From assembly GCF_029218125.1 (NCBI RefSeq), contig NZ_JARFXX010000005.1:1-64000 (forward strand): DNA of 64,000 bases, in the 5' to 3' direction. Below are positions 59,769 to 64,000 of this stretch, piece by piece (position 1 is the stretch's first letter; each line of letters begins with the position of its first letter). This DNA is from Oscillibacter faecalis_A (GTDB lineage Bacteria; Bacillota; Clostridia; Oscillospirales; Oscillospiraceae). The translations under genes and the position numbers were made by a program. Under the pieces are notes generated by a model. The model saw only the letters and a list, made by a program, of their open reading frames with translations, did not search any database and was not told where the DNA came from.

Positions 59769-60980
59769 ATGAGCCAGTTAGTTTTGAAGCATCCTGACCT
59801 GAAGCATGAGGAATTGAAGTTCAACACCGTAGAAGTCCACGCCGGTGAGCCCCGGGATATGTACGGCGCTTTAATTCCTCCCATCTACCAGACATCCACC
59901 TTCTATTTTGACTCCACGGACGATGCTGTGAAGGCCTGTGACGATTACGCCGAGAGCTTCGCCTACAGCCGCATCACCAACCCCTCTGTGGATTATCTGG
60001 AGCAGAAGCTGGCCGCGCTGGAGCATGGCAAGGGCGCTGTGGCCTACGCTTCCGGCATGGGCGCTGTTTCCGGCGCGATTTTCGCTCTGCTCAAGGCCGG
60101 CGACCACGCCATCTTCACCAAGGCCAAGTATTCCGGCACGGAGGACGTGACCAGTGACTGGCTGCCTCGCTTCGGGATCGCCCACGATACCTTTGACGCC
60201 GCTGACCTCAGCCAGTTGGAAAAGCTCATTAAGCCCAACACCAAGCTGATCTATGTGGAGTCTCCCGCTAACCCCACCATGGTGCTGGTGGATATTGCCG
60301 CCGTGGTGGAGAGCGCCCATAAGCACGGCATCAAGGTCTTTATCGACAACACCTTTGCCACGCCCTACAACACCACCCCGCTGGATCTGGGCGTGGATGC
60401 AGTCATCCACAGCCTCACCAAATACATCGGCGGCCACGGCGATCTGCTGGGCGGCGCGGTTGTTTCCAACGATGAGCAGTTCCTGCGCGAGTGCCGCTTG
60501 GGTACGTTGATGCATTTCGGCTCCGTGATGGCTCCCTTCACCGCATTTCTGGTGTGCCGCGGCCTCAAGACGCTGGGCGTCCGCATGAAGCAGTACAACG
60601 AGAGCGCTCTGAAGATCGCCAAGTGGCTGGAGGCCAATCCGAAGATCGAAACGGTCCGCTATCCCTTCCTGGAATCCAATCCCCAGTACGCCATTGCCAA
60701 GAAGCAGATGAAGGGCGGCGGCGGCATGATCTCCTTCGATGTGGCAGGCGGTCTGGAAGCAGGCAAGAAGTTCATCAACAGCCTGAAGCTCTGCACGCTG
60801 GCCGTGTCTCTGGGTGATACGGAAACGCTGGTGGAGCAGGCTGCCGCCATGACCCACACCATGATTCCCAAGGAGATCCGCGAGGCGGCCGGTATTACCG
60901 ATGGTATGATTCGTATGTCCGTTGGTCTGGAGGACCCGGACGATATCATCGCCGATCTGAAGCAGGCGCTGGGCGACTAA
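59769..60980 (+). CDS. trans-sulfuration PLP enzyme (second paralog)
   Basis: A 403-aa Cys/Met-metabolism PLP enzyme. 'YSRITNPSVDYLEQKLAALEHGKGAVAYASGMGAVSGAIFAL' and PLP Lys in 'HSLTKYIGGHGDLLGGAVV'. It retains the Tyr/Arg substrate-phosphate region of gamma-lyases, while the methionine gamma-lyase-specific Cys cannot be judged. TAGGAGGT precedes ATG 59769. Distinct from the 55853 gene, so not a recent duplicate. Confidence 0.9.
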   Translation: MSQLVLKHPDLKHEELKFNTVEVHAGEPRDMYGALIPPIYQTSTFYFDSTDDAVKACDDYAESFAYSRITNPSVDYLEQKLAALEHGKGAVAYASGMGAVSGAIFALLKAGDHAIFTKAKYSGTEDVTSDWLPRFGIAHDTFDAADLSQLEKLIKPNTKLIYVESPANPTMVLVDIAAVVESAHKHGIKVFIDNTFATPYNTTPLDLGVDAVIHSLTKYIGGHGDLLGGAVVSNDEQFLRECRLGTLMHFGSVMAPFTAFLVCRGLKTLGVRMKQYNESALKIAKWLEANPKIETVRYPFLESNPQYAIAKKQMKGGGGMISFDVAGGLEAGKKFINSLKLCTLAVSLGDTETLVEQAAAMTHTMIPKEIREAAGITDGMIRMSVGLEDPDDIIADLKQALGD

Positions 60981-61025
60981 GTTCAACTGTCTACACTTTT
61001 CTCCATATCCCCTTCTCTTTTGAAA

Positions 61026-61065
61026 AAGAAGCACGCCTCCGGACAATCCCGGGGGCGTGTTTCTT
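61026..61065 (+). terminator. terminator after second PLP enzyme
   Basis: Imperfect stem AAGAAGCACGCCTCC / GGGGGCGTGTTTCTT around a 10-base loop, ending in a T-rich tract. Confidence 0.7.
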
Positions 61066-61130
61066 ATTATATAAAGCAAATTTTTGCTTTTTAAACTATC
61101 CACACAAAGCATTGTTCCCCAAGAAGCGCA

Positions 61131-61161
61131 GACAGCGGTGAACATTTTGCTCACCGCTGTC
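61131..61161 (-). terminator. terminator of the surface-protein gene
   Basis: An 11-bp perfect stem GACAGCGGTGA / TCACCGCTGTC with a 9-base loop, about 40 bp beyond the minus-strand stop at 61203. Confidence 0.6.
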
Positions 61162-61202
61162 CGCGTATGCCTCACTGCGGCCTCCGCCGCCTGAAAAGGA
61201 GG

Positions 61203-64000
61203 TTATTTCCCCTGATTTGCCCGGTAAAGGAACGTAACGATCTGGGCGCGGGTGCAGGTATTGCCGGACAGAAGCTGTGTGCCGCTGCCCTGCATGATGC
61301 CCTGGCTCAGTGCCCAATTCATGGCGGACACCGCATAACCGGGTACGGAGGCGGCGTCCGCAAAGCCGGAGATCAGGTCTGCCAGCGTCACAGTGTCCAT
61401 CCCGCTGGCTACCGCATAGCGGAATAGGAATGCAACTGCCTGTGCGCGAGTGCAAGCCGCATCCGGGCCGAAGGTGATATCACCGATACCGGTGGTGATG
61501 CCCTCGCTCAGCGCCCAGCGGACAGCTTCGCCGTAGTACGCGTCCTCGGCAACATCTGTCATGTTCATAGCGTAATTCACCACAGGAGATCCAGCCGCAC
61601 GCCACAGGAAAGTGACGATCTGACCTCGGGTGCAGGGCTGGTTCGGTGCAAAGAGGCTGTTACCAACGCCGCCGGTGATGCCGTTGTCCACGGCCCATTT
61701 CACCGCGTCATAATAGTACGCGCCGTTGGGCACGTCATAGAAGAAGTTCAGAACGCTGTTGTCCTCCATGAAGGTAACCTTGACCTCAACTCTGCTGCCG
61801 GGCATGGTGAAGGTGTATTTCCCATTGCCCCTGTCAGTGAGCTTGAGGTCATTTCCGTTCCTGTCGGTGGCGGAAATGGTTTCCAGCACATAGCCGCTGT
61901 CGGGTTTCACCGTGATCGTCACGGTGCTGCCCGCAGAGGCGTTCTTCGGGCTGACGGCGATCTTGCCGTTCTCCGCGACCGGCGCGCTGACGGCATAGGT
62001 CGGGTCGCTGTCGTCATAGCTCGGGGCGGGCGGGTTCGCCGTCCACTTGGCGTAGAGCGTCGTATCCGCCGTTACGGTGTCATTGGCAAAATCCCACGGG
62101 GTCTGCAACGTGCTGTCCTTGTACCAGCCGCCGAAGGTATAGCCGGACTTCGTTGGGTCGGCGGGCTTGGTGACGGTGCTGCCAGCATCGACGATCACAG
62201 GGTCTACCGCGCTGCCGCCGCTGGTTTCAAAGGTGACGGTATAAGTCCGTACCCACTTAGCCGTGAGCGTCATGGCGCGCGTGACCGTATCCGTGTCGAA
62301 GTTCCATTTGGCTTTGCTGCCGCTGTTATCGTAATACCAGCCGCCGAAACGATAGCCCTCCTTGGTCGGGGCGGCGGGCGCGGTGAGTTTGACGCCGTTA
62401 TCGATGATTGCCGTCGTTCTCGTGCCCTCGTTATCAAAGGTCACGATGAATTTCAAGTTGGGAATCGAAACGCCCTCGGCGATCGTGCCGTCCTCGCCGT
62501 TGATGACGGTTCCGCTAAATGTGCCGCCGCTGATGGTACCGTTGTTGATGACCTCGCCGGTAAACTTGCCCTTTTCGATGATGCCGTTGTTATTGAGCAC
62601 AGAACCCTTAAACTCGGTGACGCCCTCATCGCTACCGGTGATCTTGAGCGTGGCTCCATGATTTGAGGCACTATTGAGCACCACTTCGCCCGCGATCACG
62701 CCGCCGTTGGCATACAGATTTTGGGAAACAATGAAATCGGGACCCACCTCCATGTATATGCCGCTTCCGACAGCAGCGGAGCAGTCTTTGTCAACCTCCG
62801 CAAGGCCCGCTATGGTAAGGGTTCCTTCAGCAAATATACCGCCGCCATGGGTCACTCCGCCGGCGGTATTCTCGGCGCTGCACTTCCGGATGGCAGCCTG
62901 ATCCTTTAGGGTGAGTGACGATCTGCTGCTGACAAGGACGCCGCCGCCATAGCTCTTTGTCCAACTATTTTGAGAAGATGCCGTCACTTTGCAGTTCTCG
63001 ATCACGGCACTGCCGCTCATGGTAAATTCAGTATTTTTGTTGTGGTGGGACACATAGACGCCGCCGCCCGCGGCGCGCCCGCTGCCCGTGATGCATTCGC
63101 AATTGCTGATGGCCGCATTACCGGACATGGTAAATGCTCCGAGAGCATACACGCCGCCGCCTGGTGCATACGAGGAGTCTTTCGAGGCGGCTTTGCAGTA
63201 GCGGATAGCGGCGCTGCCGCTCATATTGAAAACGGCATTATTATCCCTCATATACACGCCGCCGCCGCGGTCCGCTGCACAACCGATGATGCTGCCGCCG
63301 GTCATGACAAATTCGCCCGCAACATACACACCGCCGCCGTAGACCGCCGAGCAGCCGACAATATTGCCACCCTCCATGGTCAGTTTGCCGCCGGGCTTGA
63401 TATAGACAGCGCCGCCATAGTATGCGTCGTAGACATTAGCGCCGCTACCGAACTGGATCGGATATCCCGTGCCGCCGGTGATGACGCCGCCGGTGACGGT
63501 CTCTGTGCCGCTTGCCTCGTCCAGCACCCACAAGCCGTCGCTGTTCGGGGCAAATTTGTGCGTCGCGTTTGACCCGCTGTCCTTGATGGTCAGGTGAGCG
63601 CCGTCCTCCACGACCAATGGACTGCCGTGTACTTCGTCGTTTTTATACTGGAGTACATGGCCGTTCAGGTCGAGGGTAACATTGCCAGTAATGCGGAGTG
63701 TCTCTGTCAACGTTACATCACCGATGAGATTGTATTCGCCGCCGGTGAGCTCCGTCATGTCTGCGGTCAGCGCTGTGCCGCGCAGCCGCCGCACCAGATG
63801 AAGGGTGGATTCCCTTTGAATATTGTAGTCCATCAAAGTACGGCCATCCTCCAGCTCCTTGCCAGCAAAAATGAGCCGTTGCTGGTCGGGCGGGATGCTT
63901 TCCTTTTCCTGAATTTTATCCTTCACATTATCAATGCTGTCGGTGAGTTCCACCTCCAGCGTGATGGTCTTGCCGGTCAGCGTCTTGACAAAGAGCTGCA
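61203..64000 (-). CDS. ubiquitin-bearing S-layer-homology surface protein (5' end outside window)
   Basis: Open on the minus strand to the window edge; 931 residues are visible. The first 75 (63774-63998) are a ubiquitin domain starting QLFVKTLTGKTITLE, about 83% identical to human ubiquitin. Next is a Gly/Asn-rich right-handed beta-helix of about 380 residues with repeats such as 'YGGGVYVAGEFVMTGGSI'. Two InlB/Flg_new repeats follow ('GYRFGGWYYDNSGS', 'GYTFGGWYKDSTLQ'), then a third beta repeat and three SLH domains ('AVKWAVDNGITGGVGNSLFAP', 'AVRWALSEGITTGIGDITFGP', 'AMNWALSQGIMQGSG'). SLH domains bind pyruvylated wall polymers, so the protein should be displayed on the cell surface. Any signal peptide lies beyond the edge. 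Confidence 0.93.
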   Translation of the reverse strand, partial: QLFVKTLTGKTITLEVELTDSIDNVKDKIQEKESIPPDQQRLIFAGKELEDGRTLMDYNIQRESTLHLVRRLRGTALTADMTELTGGEYNLIGDVTLTETLRITGNVTLDLNGHVLQYKNDEVHGSPLVVEDGAHLTIKDSGSNATHKFAPNSDGLWVLDEASGTETVTGGVITGGTGYPIQFGSGANVYDAYYGGAVYIKPGGKLTMEGGNIVGCSAVYGGGVYVAGEFVMTGGSIIGCAADRGGGVYMRDNNAVFNMSGSAAIRYCKAASKDSSYAPGGGVYALGAFTMSGNAAISNCECITGSGRAAGGGVYVSHHNKNTEFTMSGSAVIENCKVTASSQNSWTKSYGGGVLVSSRSSLTLKDQAAIRKCSAENTAGGVTHGGGIFAEGTLTIAGLAEVDKDCSAAVGSGIYMEVGPDFIVSQNLYANGGVIAGEVVLNSASNHGATLKITGSDEGVTEFKGSVLNNNGIIEKGKFTGEVINNGTISGGTFSGTVINGEDGTIAEGVSIPNLKFIVTFDNEGTRTTAIIDNGVKLTAPAAPTKEGYRFGGWYYDNSGSKAKWNFDTDTVTRAMTLTAKWVRTYTVTFETSGGSAVDPVIVDAGSTVTKPADPTKSGYTFGGWYKDSTLQTPWDFANDTVTADTTLYAKWTANPPAPSYDDSDPTYAVSAPVAENGKIAVSPKNASAGSTVTITVKPDSGYVLETISATDRNGNDLKLTDRGNGKYTFTMPGSRVEVKVTFMEDNSVLNFFYDVPNGAYYYDAVKWAVDNGITGGVGNSLFAPNQPCTRGQIVTFLWRAAGSPVVNYAMNMTDVAEDAYYGEAVRWALSEGITTGIGDITFGPDAACTRAQAVAFLFRYAVASGMDTVTLADLISGFADAASVPGYAVSAMNWALSQGIMQGSGTQLLSGNTCTRAQIVTFLYRANQGK

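Noticed and set aside
63951..63953. GTG at 63953 as the start of the surface-protein gene
   Set aside because: The frame is open to the window edge and the upstream residues complete the ubiquitin fold, so the gene begins outside the window.
61203..64000. Tandem Gly-rich repeats considered as a CRISPR-like or minisatellite array
   Set aside because: The repeats are degenerate, in frame and match a beta-helix protein; there are no constant-length spacers.

Overview
The window looks like a chromosomal segment of a GC-rich, spore-forming Clostridia bacterium, probably Oscillospiraceae (Flavonifractor/Oscillibacter-like). This rests on strong AGGAGG ribosome sites, a spoVT gene, an HPr, an EpsC-type CysE, DUF6110 next to a P-type ATPase, and an S-layer-homology surface protein. 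The genus is inference.

Left third, accessory. Positions 1-6944 hold the right part of an integrative mobilizable element (IME-1): excisionase-like HTH, replication/HTH protein, MobC-like protein, MobP3-type relaxase with Sel1 repeats, an ion transporter and a tyrosine integrase. The integrase carries an in-frame TGA at codon 23. The element abuts a tRNA-Thr(CGT) gene, and a broken second tRNA-Thr lies beside it. A second, unrelated IME (IME-2, about 19.25 kb, 7374-26620) sits inside spoVT. Codons 1-33 of spoVT are at 7283-7381 and the remaining 146 codons are at 26628-27068, fused in frame to the element's large serine recombinase. An 8-bp identity (GGCGACCC) marks both junctions. Precise excision would restore a 179-codon spoVT and give the recombinase a different short C-terminus. 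IME-2 carries a type III restriction-modification operon with extra genes (AAA/DUF4143 ATPase, Res, HEPN/Abi-like protein, 65-aa protein, Mod, DUF4365 protein), a RepA-like ATPase, MobC, a relaxase whose tail is read in two frames, RhuM and the recombinase. The two IMEs share non-coding repeats, probably oriT-related.

Middle, 27-54 kb, is ordinary chromosome: carboxymuconolactone decarboxylase-like protein, cupin, RibD-like reductase, uvrC, ptsH, rubrerythrin, trmO, and a cysteine/Fe-S cluster (Rrf2 regulator, cysK, cysE, cysteine desulfurase, mnmA). Then come an M23 peptidase, an ECF S-component behind a structured leader, a DEAD-box helicase, an oligopeptide-binding lipoprotein, a flavodoxin, a P1B-type ATPase with two small partners, uridine phosphorylase, MscS, a topoisomerase IV-like pair, YitT, a LUD protein and a lipoprotein.

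Right end: tRNA-Gly(GCC) with a 26-bp-arm palindrome running into its 3' end, a mobile-element scar, two Cys/Met-metabolism PLP enzymes flanking brnQ and a LysR regulator, and finally a partial surface protein. Its visible N-terminal domain is about 83% identical to eukaryotic ubiquitin, followed by a beta-helix, InlB-type repeats and three SLH domains.

The strongest candidates for something undescribed are the split spoVT with its reciprocal gene-tail exchange and the ubiquitin-bearing S-layer protein. The enlarged type III defence operon comes next.
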